From assembly GCF_012933655.1 (NCBI RefSeq), contig NZ_JABBJJ010000014.1, positions 1-64,000 of the forward strand: DNA of 64,000 nt, read 5' to 3'. Under the pieces are notes generated by a model. That model worked only from the letters and a program-made list of their open reading frames with translations. It did not search any database and was not told the DNA's origin. The stretch comes from Pyxidicoccus fallax (GTDB lineage Bacteria; Myxococcota; Myxococcia; Myxococcales; Myxococcaceae). Of the stretch, positions 1 through 9,061 are shown in pieces (the first letter of the stretch is position 1; each line of letters starts with the position of its first letter). The translations under genes and the position numbers were made by a program.

Positions 1-156
1 CCTCCCTGCCCCGCTCCCCCCTGCCCGGGGCTTTGACGCCCCGTGCTATACGATTTCACCGAAGGGATTTTCCCTGGCACGTTCTCCCCGTGCGCAGGGG
101 GCGCTCCATTGGTGGAACGACATGAAATCATGATGGGAGCAGGGGGCGGCGCGACG

Positions 157-705
157 ATGGAAGACGGGCTCCACCGCCAGTTCGATGCGTTCGCGCGCTC
201 ACGGCGCCCGAGCCTCCTGAAGGTCGCCCGTCGTCTGTGCGCGGGGGGAGGCATCGACCCGGAGGACCTCGTGCAGGAGACGCTGGAGCGCGCCTACCGC
301 CACTTCGACCGGCTGGCGGGAGAGAACGCGGGAGCGGTGAGCGTGTGGCTGAGCACCACGCTGAGCAACCGCTTCCTGGACCACTGCCGGCGGCGCCGCA
401 CCGAGGTGCTGGGCGCGCCGGCCCTGCGCGTGGTGCAGGGTGACTCCACGGGCGAGCCGGTGCCGCTGGAGCAGTGGGAGCGCATCACCTCCGAGGACTT
501 CCTGCGGGCCATCGAGCAGCTGCGCCCGCCCCAGGTGCGCGAGGCGTACCGGCTTCACGCCTCGGGGCTGCGCTACCGGGCCATTGCCCAGCAGCTGCGC
601 GCGCCCGAGGGGACGGTGGGCCGGTGGCTGTCCGAGGCGCGGCAGGCCCTGCGGGAGCTGCTGGCACCCGGCGAGTCCACTCGCGATGGCAGGGCCGAGT
701 CATGA
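157..705 (+). CDS. ECF-type RNA polymerase sigma factor
   Basis: This protein of about 182 residues has the two-region layout of sigma-70 ECF factors. Region 2 contains DPEDLVQETLERAYRH, the usual core-binding motif. Region 4 is a helix-turn-helix near the C-terminus (LHASGLRYRAIAQQL, then GTVGRWLSEAR). I chose the ATG at 157 because AGGGGG lies just upstream and the protein then starts just before region 2; in-frame ATGs at 130 and 133 are also possible. The stop overlaps the start of the next gene (ATGA), so the two are translationally coupled. That next gene begins with an anti-sigma zinc finger, so this factor is probably held inactive by it at the membrane. The target promoters cannot be inferred. 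The sigma-family call is secure; the ECF subgroup is not assigned. Confidence 0.9.
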   Translation: MEDGLHRQFDAFARSRRPSLLKVARRLCAGGGIDPEDLVQETLERAYRHFDRLAGENAGAVSVWLSTTLSNRFLDHCRRRRTEVLGAPALRVVQGDSTGEPVPLEQWERITSEDFLRAIEQLRPPQVREAYRLHASGLRYRAIAQQLRAPEGTVGRWLSEARQALRELLAPGESTRDGRAES

Positions 706-3638
706 GTGAGTTCTGCGGCAGCCTGGAGCGCTTCGTCGACGGCGAGCTGACGCCGGTGGACGCGGAGAACTTCCGCCACCACCTCACGCGCTGCGAGAAG
801 TGCGAGACACGGATGAAGGAGCTGGTGGCGATGGAGCTGCTCGCCGACGACGCCATGGGCGCCGCCAGCGAGGCGCCCGCGCCCAACGTCGTCCGCGGCC
901 CGGCCACCTGGCGCCGGAAGACGTGGCTGATGACGGTGCCCGTGGCGCTGGCGGCCGGCCTCGCCACGCTGGTGCTCGTGTCGCGCCCCAGCGGGACGCC
1001 CGACACGCCCGAGGCGTTCCTCGCCCAGGCGTCCACGCGCGGGCTGGAGGCCCGGCTGACGCACCCGGGCGCGGACCGCCACCGCCCCTATGAAGTGATG
1101 CGCAGCGAGGGCGCCTCCCCGCGCCCGCTGCCGATGCGCGAGCTGGCGGAGCTGGAGGAGGCCGGGGACGACCGCGGCGTCGCCGTGGCCTTCCTGCTGC
1201 GCGGAGACCTGGGCCAGGCGTCCGCGCACCTCGACAAGCTGCCCGCGTCGCCGGACGCGGACTCGGACCGCGCGGTGCTGGCGCTCCAGCGGGGCGAGCC
1301 GGAGGCGGCGCTGGCCCTGCTGGAGCGCGCGCTGAAGCAGCGGCCCCAGCACCCGCAGGCGCTGTGGAACCGGGGGCTCGCGCTGCAGGGGCTCGGCCTG
1401 TGGATGAAGGCGGCGGAGTCCTTCGAGCAGGTCGCCGCGCTGAAGGAGCCGGGCTGGAGCCAGGAGGCGGCGGAGCGGGCCCGGCAGCTGCGGCAGAAGG
1501 CCGAGCAGCAACAGAAGGAATGGAAGGGAACGCGGCAGGACTGTCAGCACATGGTGGAGGGCGGAGCGCCCTTGTCCCCGGCCCAGGCCGAAGCCCTGCC
1601 CGGCATGGCGCGCGTGTGCCTGTACAACGCCCTGCGCACGGCGGACTCCCCGGAGCGCGTGGAGTCGCTGCGTCCCCTGGCGGTGAAGCTGGACGCGAAG
1701 TACGGAGGCTCCCATCTGGAGGATGCCCTGCGCCGCACGGCCCGGGGGGACTTCTCCGTCCGCGTGCCGCTGGCCCGGGACTACGTCCGGCTCACGCGCG
1801 GCGAGCTGAAGGGCGCGCCGCTGGAGGCCTTCATCACCCGGCTGCGCGACGCCCGCCAGGAGGACATGCTCCTGGGAGCGCTGGGCTCCGCCGATGCCCG
1901 TCAGCATGGGGAGGAATACCGCTCCCTGGCCCTGGCCACGAGGGACCCCTGGTTCGCGCTGCTCGCGGAGGAGCGCGAGGCGAAGGCGGAGACGCTGCGC
2001 GGTGAGCCCTACCAGTCCCTGGAGCGGCTCGAGGCCGTGGTGGCGCGCGCGTGCGGGCCGGAGACGAAGCAGGACTACCGCTGCCTGATGGTGCGCAAGG
2101 AGCTGGGCCAGCTGGGCATCTCCCTCCACCGCCCCTTGGAAGCCCGGGCGCACCTCCTCGCGGCCCTCGAGCTGGCCCGGAGCACCCGGGAATGGGGACC
2201 GCAGCGCCTGATCCTGGAGCTGATGGCGCAGGCGGCCCGGACCCGGAACGACCTTTCCCTGGCGCGCGCGTACCTGGAGGAACTCGTGGCCCAGACGCCC
2301 GAGAGCTGCGCCGACTCGGTGGTGCCCCTCCTCCAGCTGTCCCTCGTCCACCACCGGGCGCTCGACTTCGCGGGCGCCCGTGAGCAGCTGGACCGCGCCT
2401 CGCGCTGCGCCCACAAGCCCACCATGGCCCGCGTCTCCCTCCTCGCGGAGCTGGCCCGCACGGCCCACCACCAGCCCGCGGACACCCAGGCCCTCGTCCA
2501 GGAGCTGGCCGCGCTGCGCGGCTCGGGCAACCAGGAGCCGGGGGCCCTGGCGATGCTGGACCACGTCGAGGGCCGCTTCTTCATCGAGCAGGACCGGCAG
2601 CGGGGACAGCAGTTGCTGCGACAGGTCCTGGCGGAGACCGCGAAGCTGCCCGCCTCCGACGAGAGCGCCCGCAAGGCGCGCGTCTACAGCTACACCTCGC
2701 TCATCCTCGACGCGGCCCGGCACGGAGAGCTGGAGCGGGGGCTCGCCCTCTTCGCGGAGGAGCGCGCCCTGCCCCTTCCGGACCGGTGCGTGCTGGGTGT
2801 GACGGTGGATGACGAGCGCACGTTCGTCGTGGCACGAGACGCCGCGGGCCGGCTCACCGGCCACTACGACGCGGGACGCAAGGCTCCCCTGGCGGGCGTC
2901 GAGGGCCTGGTTCCCACGGCCATGGTGGAGGCCCTGCGCGCCTGTCCGAGCGTCGCCGTCCTCGCCCGCCCTCCCGTGCAGGGCCGCGCGGACCTGCTGC
3001 CGTCGGACCTGGCGTGGTCCTACCGGCTCTCGCCGCCGGCGGCGTCCGAGCCGCCCCCGGCCCATGAGCGCCGGCTGGTCGTCAGCGACGTGCTGGCGCC
3101 CGCGAAGCTGCGCCTGCCCGCGCTGCGCTCCTGGAGCGCCTCGGGACAGGGCGAGGGAATCACCGTGCTCAGCGGCGCGGCGGCCACGCCCCCGCGCGTG
3201 CTGGAGGCCATGCGGGAAGCCACCGAGGTGCAGGTGCACGCGCATGGCATCATCGACCCTGGCGTGGCGGACGCGTCCGTGCTCGTGCTCTCCCCCGCGG
3301 CGGACACGGGGCGCTTCGCGCTCGCCACCAGCGACCTGCGCGGGCAGCGGCTGCGCGGACGTCCGGTGGTGTTACTCGCCGCGTGCTACGCCGCCCACAC
3401 CAGCGCCTATATCCACGAGAACTTCGGGCTGCCGCTCGCCTTCATCGAGTCGGGCGCCCGGGCCGTCCTGGCGGCGACCCAGGAGATTCCGGATGCCGAG
3501 GCCACGGCCTTCTTCGAGCCGGTGCTCTCCCGCATCCGGTCCGGAGTCCCCGCGGCCGTGGCCCTCCGGGACGAGCGGCAGGACTGGCTGCGACGCCACG
3601 GAAGCACGTGGGTGCGCCAGGTGCTGCTCTTCGAGTAG
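702..3638 (+). CDS. Zinc-finger anti-sigma-like membrane protein with TPR region and C-terminal CHAT caspase-like domain
   Basis: The 978-residue product starts at the ATG overlapping the sigma gene stop. Residues 1-35 carry a zf-HC2-like pattern (H27-x3-C31-x2-C34) typical of anti-sigma factors. One membrane segment lies near residues 76-95. A long helical TPR-like region follows (for example ALWNRGLALQGLGLWMKAAE). The last 200 or so residues are a CHAT domain, a caspase/separase-clan fold. Candidate catalytic His is about residue 848 (VHAHGII) and Cys about residue 895 (LLAACYAAH). The N-terminus should bind the upstream sigma factor in the cytoplasm, while the TPR and CHAT parts should lie across the membrane if there is only one span. 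I infer that the protease-like domain senses or processes something linked to sigma release. The domain calls are strong; the mechanism is inference. Confidence 0.85.
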   Translation: MSEFCGSLERFVDGELTPVDAENFRHHLTRCEKCETRMKELVAMELLADDAMGAASEAPAPNVVRGPATWRRKTWLMTVPVALAAGLATLVLVSRPSGTPDTPEAFLAQASTRGLEARLTHPGADRHRPYEVMRSEGASPRPLPMRELAELEEAGDDRGVAVAFLLRGDLGQASAHLDKLPASPDADSDRAVLALQRGEPEAALALLERALKQRPQHPQALWNRGLALQGLGLWMKAAESFEQVAALKEPGWSQEAAERARQLRQKAEQQQKEWKGTRQDCQHMVEGGAPLSPAQAEALPGMARVCLYNALRTADSPERVESLRPLAVKLDAKYGGSHLEDALRRTARGDFSVRVPLARDYVRLTRGELKGAPLEAFITRLRDARQEDMLLGALGSADARQHGEEYRSLALATRDPWFALLAEEREAKAETLRGEPYQSLERLEAVVARACGPETKQDYRCLMVRKELGQLGISLHRPLEARAHLLAALELARSTREWGPQRLILELMAQAARTRNDLSLARAYLEELVAQTPESCADSVVPLLQLSLVHHRALDFAGAREQLDRASRCAHKPTMARVSLLAELARTAHHQPADTQALVQELAALRGSGNQEPGALAMLDHVEGRFFIEQDRQRGQQLLRQVLAETAKLPASDESARKARVYSYTSLILDAARHGELERGLALFAEERALPLPDRCVLGVTVDDERTFVVARDAAGRLTGHYDAGRKAPLAGVEGLVPTAMVEALRACPSVAVLARPPVQGRADLLPSDLAWSYRLSPPAASEPPPAHERRLVVSDVLAPAKLRLPALRSWSASGQGEGITVLSGAAATPPRVLEAMREATEVQVHAHGIIDPGVADASVLVLSPAADTGRFALATSDLRGQRLRGRPVVLLAACYAAHTSAYIHENFGLPLAFIESGARAVLAATQEIPDAEATAFFEPVLSRIRSGVPAAVALRDERQDWLRRHGSTWVRQVLLFE

Positions 3639-3670
3639 TCCCACACCCATCCTCTTCCGAGCCCACATCC

Positions 3671-4204
3671 ATGAAGAAACTCCTCCTGCCCCTGTCCTGT
3701 CTGCTCGCGCTGTCGGCCTGCTGGCGCCACACTCGCGAACCGGACTGGAACCCCGCGCAAGACATCCCCGCCGGCACGCTCGTGAACGTCACCCTCCGGG
3801 ACGTGAAGGACTCCAGCCGCGTGTCGACCTACGTCGTGGACCCGCGCGCCGGGCGCGTCATCGCGCGGCGGGATGGGAAGCGGGCCCAGCAGGACGTGTC
3901 GTCCGAAGTGACGGCGGCGCAGGACACCGTGGCCCCCATGCCGGTGAACACGCTCGTCGAGCTCCCCTGCCGGCAGCCCAAGACCGGCGAGGAAGGAGAG
4001 TCCGGCTGTGTCGCCTCCGCCATCGACCCGAAGGCGGAGACGTCGGATGACCCCAGCCCCACGAAGGGCGGGGATGAGAGCCTCCTGCGGACGGAGCGCT
4101 TCGTGGTGCGGGTGGCCAACGGCCTGCTCGAGTCCGCGCACACCGCGGGCGTCTCCCTGGGGTTGAAGCGCTTCCAGCAGGTGCCGCCGACGACGCACCA
4201 GTAG
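3671..4204 (+). CDS. Small lipoprotein, function unknown
   Basis: This 177-residue protein has a lipoprotein signal: MKKLLLPLSCLLALSAC, with lipobox LSAC and Cys17 as the likely lipidated residue. The mature part has no family I recognise. It contains a beta-rich stretch (AGTLVNVTLRDVKDSS, then STYVVDPRAGRVIARRDG) and ends near a polar tail. It sits 32 bp after the CHAT protein gene on the same strand and may be co-transcribed, so it could be an envelope accessory of that sigma system. The gene downstream runs towards it and ends 9 bp away. Confidence 0.75.
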   Translation: MKKLLLPLSCLLALSACWRHTREPDWNPAQDIPAGTLVNVTLRDVKDSSRVSTYVVDPRAGRVIARRDGKRAQQDVSSEVTAAQDTVAPMPVNTLVELPCRQPKTGEEGESGCVASAIDPKAETSDDPSPTKGGDESLLRTERFVVRVANGLLESAHTAGVSLGLKRFQQVPPTTHQ

Positions 4205-4213
4205 GCCCCGTGA

Positions 4214-7200
4214 CTACCGCTGTCCGCCCTCCGGCGTGGGGGCGGACGGCAGCAGCCCGGAGAGCGTCTCCACGTAGTGGGCGGCCACGCGCAGGAAGCG
4301 GGCGCCCCGGACGCCGGAGAGGTACTGCCGCTTCATGGCGCGCGTGGAGCCCACGTAGAACATGGCCCGGCGGATGCGCTCGTTCTCCCGGGCGTTGCGC
4401 TCTCGGGCGCCGGCCATCCAGTTCTCCACCGTGTCCAGCGCGTCCAGGCCGACGAAGAAGACGACGGGGCACTCGTGCCCCTTGCAGGAGAACACCGTGG
4501 TGGCGCGCACGTGGTCCACGCCGCTGACGCGGAAGTCCGCCACGTCCCGTCCGCCCTTGCCGCCATAGGCCTCCGCGGGCACGCCGGCGCGGACGAGCGC
4601 CTCCGTGTACTGGGACGGCATGACGGGGGCCACCACGAGGATGTCGCCGGGGTGCACGCCCTCCTCGTTGATGAGGCGGACGATTTCCTTCGCCACCTGG
4701 CGCGCCTCACTGACGTTGGAGGCGAAGCCGCGCACGGTGGGCAGCACGCCGCCACGCTCGGTGGACTGGACGCGGAAGAGGCCCTCCAGCGTCTCCTCCG
4801 GGAGCCAGAGGAGCCCCTCGCGGGCCAATTCGCCCACCTTCATGTACTCGCGCATGCCGGGCTCGCTCACCTGGTGCTGGCGCAGCGGGTCCAGCACCAC
4901 GTTGAAGGCCACGTCGAGGATGTCGCGGGTGGCGCGGAACGTCTCCTTGAGGACGCGGGTGCGGCCGCGGAAGGACAGCCCCTCCGGGAGCTGCTCCTTG
5001 AGCGCGTCGATGGGAATCTGGCCATAGACGTTCTGCGAGTCGTCCATGAACAACTGGAAGCAGCGCACCTGCCGGCCGTCCGGCAGCGTGCGCGGGCGCA
5101 CCATGCCGTGCAGGGTGGCCAGCCCCTTCGCGTTCATGTCCTGCGCCTCGTCCACGAAGATGGCGTCGAAGCTGCCGGGCTCCGGGCTTCGCAGCGCGCC
5201 CACGTGCTTCACCGTCACCCGGGAGCGCAGCTCGCGCACCCGCTCGCGGCCCGCGCGCTGGACGAGCGCCTCCGCCAGCAGCTTGTCCACCAGCGGCGCC
5301 AGCGCGCGGTTGAAGAAGGAGACCAGCACCCGCGTGTCGTCGTGCTCCAGCAGGTAGCGCGCCACCCAGTGCGCCAGCACGTACGTCTTGCCGCTGCCCG
5401 CCACGCCGCGCACCAGGTGGTGGCCGTCGTCGAAGCGCCGCTCGAAGAGGGACACCTGCTCGTGCGTGAAGAGGGGCCGGCCCGGGCGCGCGCCCTCGAT
5501 TTCACCGCCCAGGCTGGCAGGCACCGCGGGCGGCGGGGGCGGAGGCGGCGGCGGGCGCTGCGGCAGGGGCAGCGGCTCCAGCTTCAGGGGCTCGGTGCCG
5601 AGCACGCGCAGCCGGGGCAGCAGCGCGAGGAAGCGCTGGGGGATGGTGGCGGCGCGGGCCTCGTCTCGCGAGGCGAGCACCAGCAGGTAGTCCTTCGCGC
5701 GGCTGGCGGCCACGTTGAGCATGGGCACCAGCGTGTGCGGCGGGAAGGGCCTGCCTCCGGCCACCGTGTCCACCAGCACCACGTCGTACTGGGTGCCCTG
5801 CTGGCGGTGGATGGTGGACGCGCTGAAGACGTTGGAGCGCAGGCCCGCGGCGTTGCCCAGCCGGCGCAGCAGCGCGGCCTGGGCGCGGTACGGGGTGACG
5901 CACAGCACGCTGAGGCCCGAGCGCACCGCCTCGCGCGCCAGCGTCACGGCGAGGTTGGCGGACAGCTCGCGCTGGTAGCCGGAGCCCGTCTCGCCGCGCC
6001 CGTGGGTGAGCTGGCGCGCGTCACGCGTGAGGCTGTCCAGCACCACCCAGCCGGCGCGCGTGGCGGCGAAGGCGGCCACCGGAGCGGGCTTCTCCGCGCG
6101 CGCCTTGACGATGTCGCCGTCCTCCAGCGCGCCGCCGTAGCAGAAGTGGCTCACCACCCGGGCGATGTCCGGGTGCATGCGGTGCTGGGTGCGCAGGAGC
6201 AGCACGTCCGGCCGCGCCGCGTCCTTCACCGCGTCCTCCAGGTGGGACAGGGCGCTGGCGCGCAGCCACTTCTGCGTCTCCTTCCCGGAGCCCTCGGCGG
6301 CGCGGCTCACCGGGCCAATCTGCTTCGGGTCTCCAGCGAGCGTCACCCGCTCGGCCAGGGGCGCCAGCAGCGCGGTGGCGGCGCGCGTCACCATGCCGGC
6401 CTCGTCCACCACCAGCCTCGCGAAGGTCTGCTTCCCCTCCAGCTCCGACACGAGCCGCAGGGCGCGGTGCACGGTGAGGACCATCAGCGGGCAGTCGCCC
6501 TTCTCCGCCTCCTTCAGCGTGGGGTCCTTCACCTTGCCGCGCAGGCCGCGCAGCTCCGCCTGGAGCTTCGCCAGCTCGTGCGCGGGGCCGCCCCGCACGC
6601 GCTGGAGCATCAGCTCCCGCTCGCGCTCCTCGATGGTGGAGCGGAGCTTGCCGCCCTTCTGGCTGTCCTCGACGATGACGGTGGGCAGCTTCGCCAGCGC
6701 CTCGCTCGCTCCGGTGCCGCCGCGGAAGATGCTGCGCAGCGGGCGCAGGGGAATCGGGTCTCGCTCCAGCAGCGCGCCGATGCGCATGACGAGCTCGTCC
6801 GCGGCGCGGTTGGTGGGCGCCACCGCGAGGATGCGCTCTCCGGGGAACGCGCGCAGCGAGCGGGCGATGAGGTCCGCGACGGCCGTCGTCTTGCCCGTGC
6901 CCGGCGGGCCCCAGATGCAGCCCCAGGGCTGGCTCCACAGCCGGTCCGCGGGGAGGCGCTCCGCCTCCTTCGGGGCCAGCTCCGGCGCGGGCTCCTCGCC
7001 CGTCGCGCGGCGCAGGGCCTGGGCGAGGGCGGGCTGCCGCTCCTCGTAGGCGGAGGCGGCCTTGCACAGCGCTTCCGCGAAGTCATAGGGGCGGTAGGCC
7101 CAGCGCTCCGCGGACAGCGCGCGCCGGTCCACGTCGTCTCCGTGATTCGGAGCGGCGAAAACGCGGCCGGACTCGAAGTCGAGGTGGACGATGTCGCCAC

Positions 7201-8005
7201 CGAAGACGCACTCCTCGCCGTGGAAGCCGAGCAGCGAGCCACCGGACCAGTCCGGGTCCGCGGCGGGACGCGGGATGAGCGACAGCACGCCGGGCGACTG
7301 GAGGCCTACCTCGCGCACGTCCTGGAGGCGCTGGGCGCGGTACTGGCTGCGCTCGGCCAGGAGCGCCTCGCGCAGGTCCTCCGGGAGGTACGCGGGCGGT
7401 ATCCACGCCTCGCGGCGCTTGCCCGCGGACACGGCGGCCTGCATGGCCTCGCGCTCGGCCCGGGTGGCATCCGCGGGCGCGGCGAGGTCGATGGTGGGCA
7501 CGTCGTCCGAATCGGTCCGAGCCCGCGCGGTCTTCCGGTTCTGCCCGGAAGCATCGGGGTTCTCCGCGCCCTTCCAGGCCCGCGCGAGCAGGTCCACCGC
7601 CGGCACGTCGTCCGGGTCCACGGGACGGGCCTGCGCGCCATTCCAGGCCCGAGCAACAACGTCCACCGCCGGCACGTCGTCCGAGTCCATGGGACGGGCC
7701 TGCTCGGACCTCCTGGCCCGCGAGGGCGTGGAGAGGTCCTCGGTGGGCACGTCGTCCGCATTCGACTCCTGGGCCTGCGCGGCCTTCTTCAGCCGCGCGA
7801 GCACCAGCATCGGATTCGGCGCGCGCGGAACGTCCTGCCCTCCCGGCGTCGGTCCCGCGAGCCTGTTCCGTCGCACGGCGCTCGGACGCACGGACTCGCC
7901 GTCCACGGGCGCATCGTCGTACTCGACGTGCAGCTCGCGGCCGGAATCCCCCGCCGATGGCGCGTCGCGCTCCTCGGCGGCTTCGTCGTGGGTCCGGTGA
8001 ATCAT
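4214..8005 (-). CDS. Fused double superfamily-1 helicase (Upf1-like module plus UvrD-like module)
   Basis: This 1263-residue protein holds two complete-looking SF1 ATPase modules. Module 1 has Walker A GPPGTGKTT (about residues 366-374), motif II VVDEAG (532-537), GDPKQ and TQHRMHPDIA, then CVTPYRAQ and NVAASRAKDY, the pattern of Upf1/DNA2-type helicases. A run of nine prolines (about 818-826) leads to module 2, with Walker A GVAGSGKT (867-874), DEAQD (952-956) and a late CKGHECPVVFF plus VGSTRA, the pattern of UvrD/Rep helicases. The first 180 residues are disordered and carry four copies of DDVPxxDL/V. The start at 8005 (MIHRTH) is preferred because upstream in-frame sequence has poor coding character, but no strong ribosome site is visible. 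It probably acts in the cytoplasm on DNA or RNA; the substrate is unknown. Confidence 0.88.
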   Translation of the reverse strand: MIHRTHDEAAEERDAPSAGDSGRELHVEYDDAPVDGESVRPSAVRRNRLAGPTPGGQDVPRAPNPMLVLARLKKAAQAQESNADDVPTEDLSTPSRARRSEQARPMDSDDVPAVDVVARAWNGAQARPVDPDDVPAVDLLARAWKGAENPDASGQNRKTARARTDSDDVPTIDLAAPADATRAEREAMQAAVSAGKRREAWIPPAYLPEDLREALLAERSQYRAQRLQDVREVGLQSPGVLSLIPRPAADPDWSGGSLLGFHGEECVFGGDIVHLDFESGRVFAAPNHGDDVDRRALSAERWAYRPYDFAEALCKAASAYEERQPALAQALRRATGEEPAPELAPKEAERLPADRLWSQPWGCIWGPPGTGKTTAVADLIARSLRAFPGERILAVAPTNRAADELVMRIGALLERDPIPLRPLRSIFRGGTGASEALAKLPTVIVEDSQKGGKLRSTIEERERELMLQRVRGGPAHELAKLQAELRGLRGKVKDPTLKEAEKGDCPLMVLTVHRALRLVSELEGKQTFARLVVDEAGMVTRAATALLAPLAERVTLAGDPKQIGPVSRAAEGSGKETQKWLRASALSHLEDAVKDAARPDVLLLRTQHRMHPDIARVVSHFCYGGALEDGDIVKARAEKPAPVAAFAATRAGWVVLDSLTRDARQLTHGRGETGSGYQRELSANLAVTLAREAVRSGLSVLCVTPYRAQAALLRRLGNAAGLRSNVFSASTIHRQQGTQYDVVLVDTVAGGRPFPPHTLVPMLNVAASRAKDYLLVLASRDEARAATIPQRFLALLPRLRVLGTEPLKLEPLPLPQRPPPPPPPPPAVPASLGGEIEGARPGRPLFTHEQVSLFERRFDDGHHLVRGVAGSGKTYVLAHWVARYLLEHDDTRVLVSFFNRALAPLVDKLLAEALVQRAGRERVRELRSRVTVKHVGALRSPEPGSFDAIFVDEAQDMNAKGLATLHGMVRPRTLPDGRQVRCFQLFMDDSQNVYGQIPIDALKEQLPEGLSFRGRTRVLKETFRATRDILDVAFNVVLDPLRQHQVSEPGMREYMKVGELAREGLLWLPEETLEGLFRVQSTERGGVLPTVRGFASNVSEARQVAKEIVRLINEEGVHPGDILVVAPVMPSQYTEALVRAGVPAEAYGGKGGRDVADFRVSGVDHVRATTVFSCKGHECPVVFFVGLDALDTVENWMAGARERNARENERIRRAMFYVGSTRAMKRQYLSGVRGARFLRVAAHYVETLSGLLPSAPTPEGGQR

Positions 8006-8211
8006 CGGGGAAGGCGTCGGTTCCCCAGGCCCTCCGCCGGGCACAGGGGGCGCGAAGGTAGGGGAGGCATGGATCCGCGTCAATGCGTCCGGTCCCAGCG
8101 CACACCGGGTGCGCACGGGGCGTGACTTGACAGCCACGACAGCGCTCCGCCAGCGTCGGAACCGGCACCGGGTGTGAAGCCCGCGCCGCCATACCCACAA
8201 GGGGGTCCGCC

Positions 8212-8943
8212 ATGAAGGAAGCCGAGGACCAGGAGCAGGGCCGAAAGCTCCTGACAGCCGTGGAGCGCATTCTCGCGGACACCGACAGCCTCGTCGCCCT
8301 GTCGAAGCTGGAGCTGGACCGGGCGCGGGAGAAGCAGCTCCCCAGCGAGGACGCCACGCGCGACGCCGCGGCGCTCCAGGTGGTGCGTCACTTCTCCAAC
8401 CGCTCCGCCGTCTCCGGTGGGCTGGCGGCACTCCCGGGCCTCGTGCCGGGCGCCGGCACCGTGGTGGCCGCGCTGGGCGGCACGCTCGCGGACATGTGCC
8501 TGGTGCTCAAGTTCGAGGTGGAGATGGCCCTGGTGCTCAGCCACCTCTACGGCTACGACATCACCCGCGATGACGAGCGCCAGCTCGCGTTCCTCCTCGC
8601 CTCGGTGAGCACCTACGACGCGAAGCGCGAGAGCGAGCGCAGCACGGTGATGGACCTCGCGGAGACGCAGGGCATCGCCTTCTGGAAGTACGCCCCACGC
8701 GAGGTGTCCAAGCGGGTGGTGGCCACCATGACGAAGATTGCCCTCGCCTCCGTCTCCAAGGGCCTGCTGCGCGCGATTCCCCTGGTGGGCATCGCCGTGG
8801 GCTCGTCCATGAACAAGGTGCTCACCAACCGCGTCGGTGAGCGCTGCATGCGCGAGCTGAAGAGGCGCCGCGAGCTGTCCCCGCCCGCGGAGGCAAAGCC
8901 GCCCCGGGCCAGGAAGAGCGGCCGGGCTCGCAAGTCGGGCTGA
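8212..8943 (+). CDS. EcsC/DUF697-like membrane-associated protein
   Basis: The 243-residue product has two Gly-rich hydrophobic segments, ALPGLVPGAGTVVAALGG (about residues 73-90) and LLRAIPLVGIAVGSSMN (about 185-201). These resemble the paired hairpins of EcsC and DUF697 proteins. The C-terminus is very basic (KPPRARKSGRARKSG). It is divergent from the double helicase, with 206 bp between the starts. Family assignment is from memory of the segment pattern and is moderate. No enzymatic motif is visible, and the function is unknown. Confidence 0.6.
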   Translation: MKEAEDQEQGRKLLTAVERILADTDSLVALSKLELDRAREKQLPSEDATRDAAALQVVRHFSNRSAVSGGLAALPGLVPGAGTVVAALGGTLADMCLVLKFEVEMALVLSHLYGYDITRDDERQLAFLLASVSTYDAKRESERSTVMDLAETQGIAFWKYAPREVSKRVVATMTKIALASVSKGLLRAIPLVGIAVGSSMNKVLTNRVGERCMRELKRRRELSPPAEAKPPRARKSGRARKSG

Positions 8944-9061
8944 GCCTCCCGGCCTGGAGACCTCGGCCGCGCACGTCGGGCCGCGGCTCCTCCCAAAGGT
9001 CTTGGCCGCGCATGCCGATTCAGCTCGGCACGCGCGGTTCCGGCTCCCCGCTACGGGAGGC

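Noticed and set aside
573-3245. Long open frame on the minus strand opposite the CHAT protein gene
   Set aside because: Low-complexity Arg/Gly/Leu translation with no domain; a shadow of high GC third positions.
702-3638. An upstream start at 474 for the CHAT protein
   Set aside because: The extra residues overlap the sigma gene and lack sensible composition; the ATG at 702 overlaps the sigma stop and begins the zinc-finger domain.
4277-8125. Long open frame opposite the double helicase gene
   Set aside because: Ala/Arg/Gly/His-rich translation without motifs, antisense to a well-supported gene.
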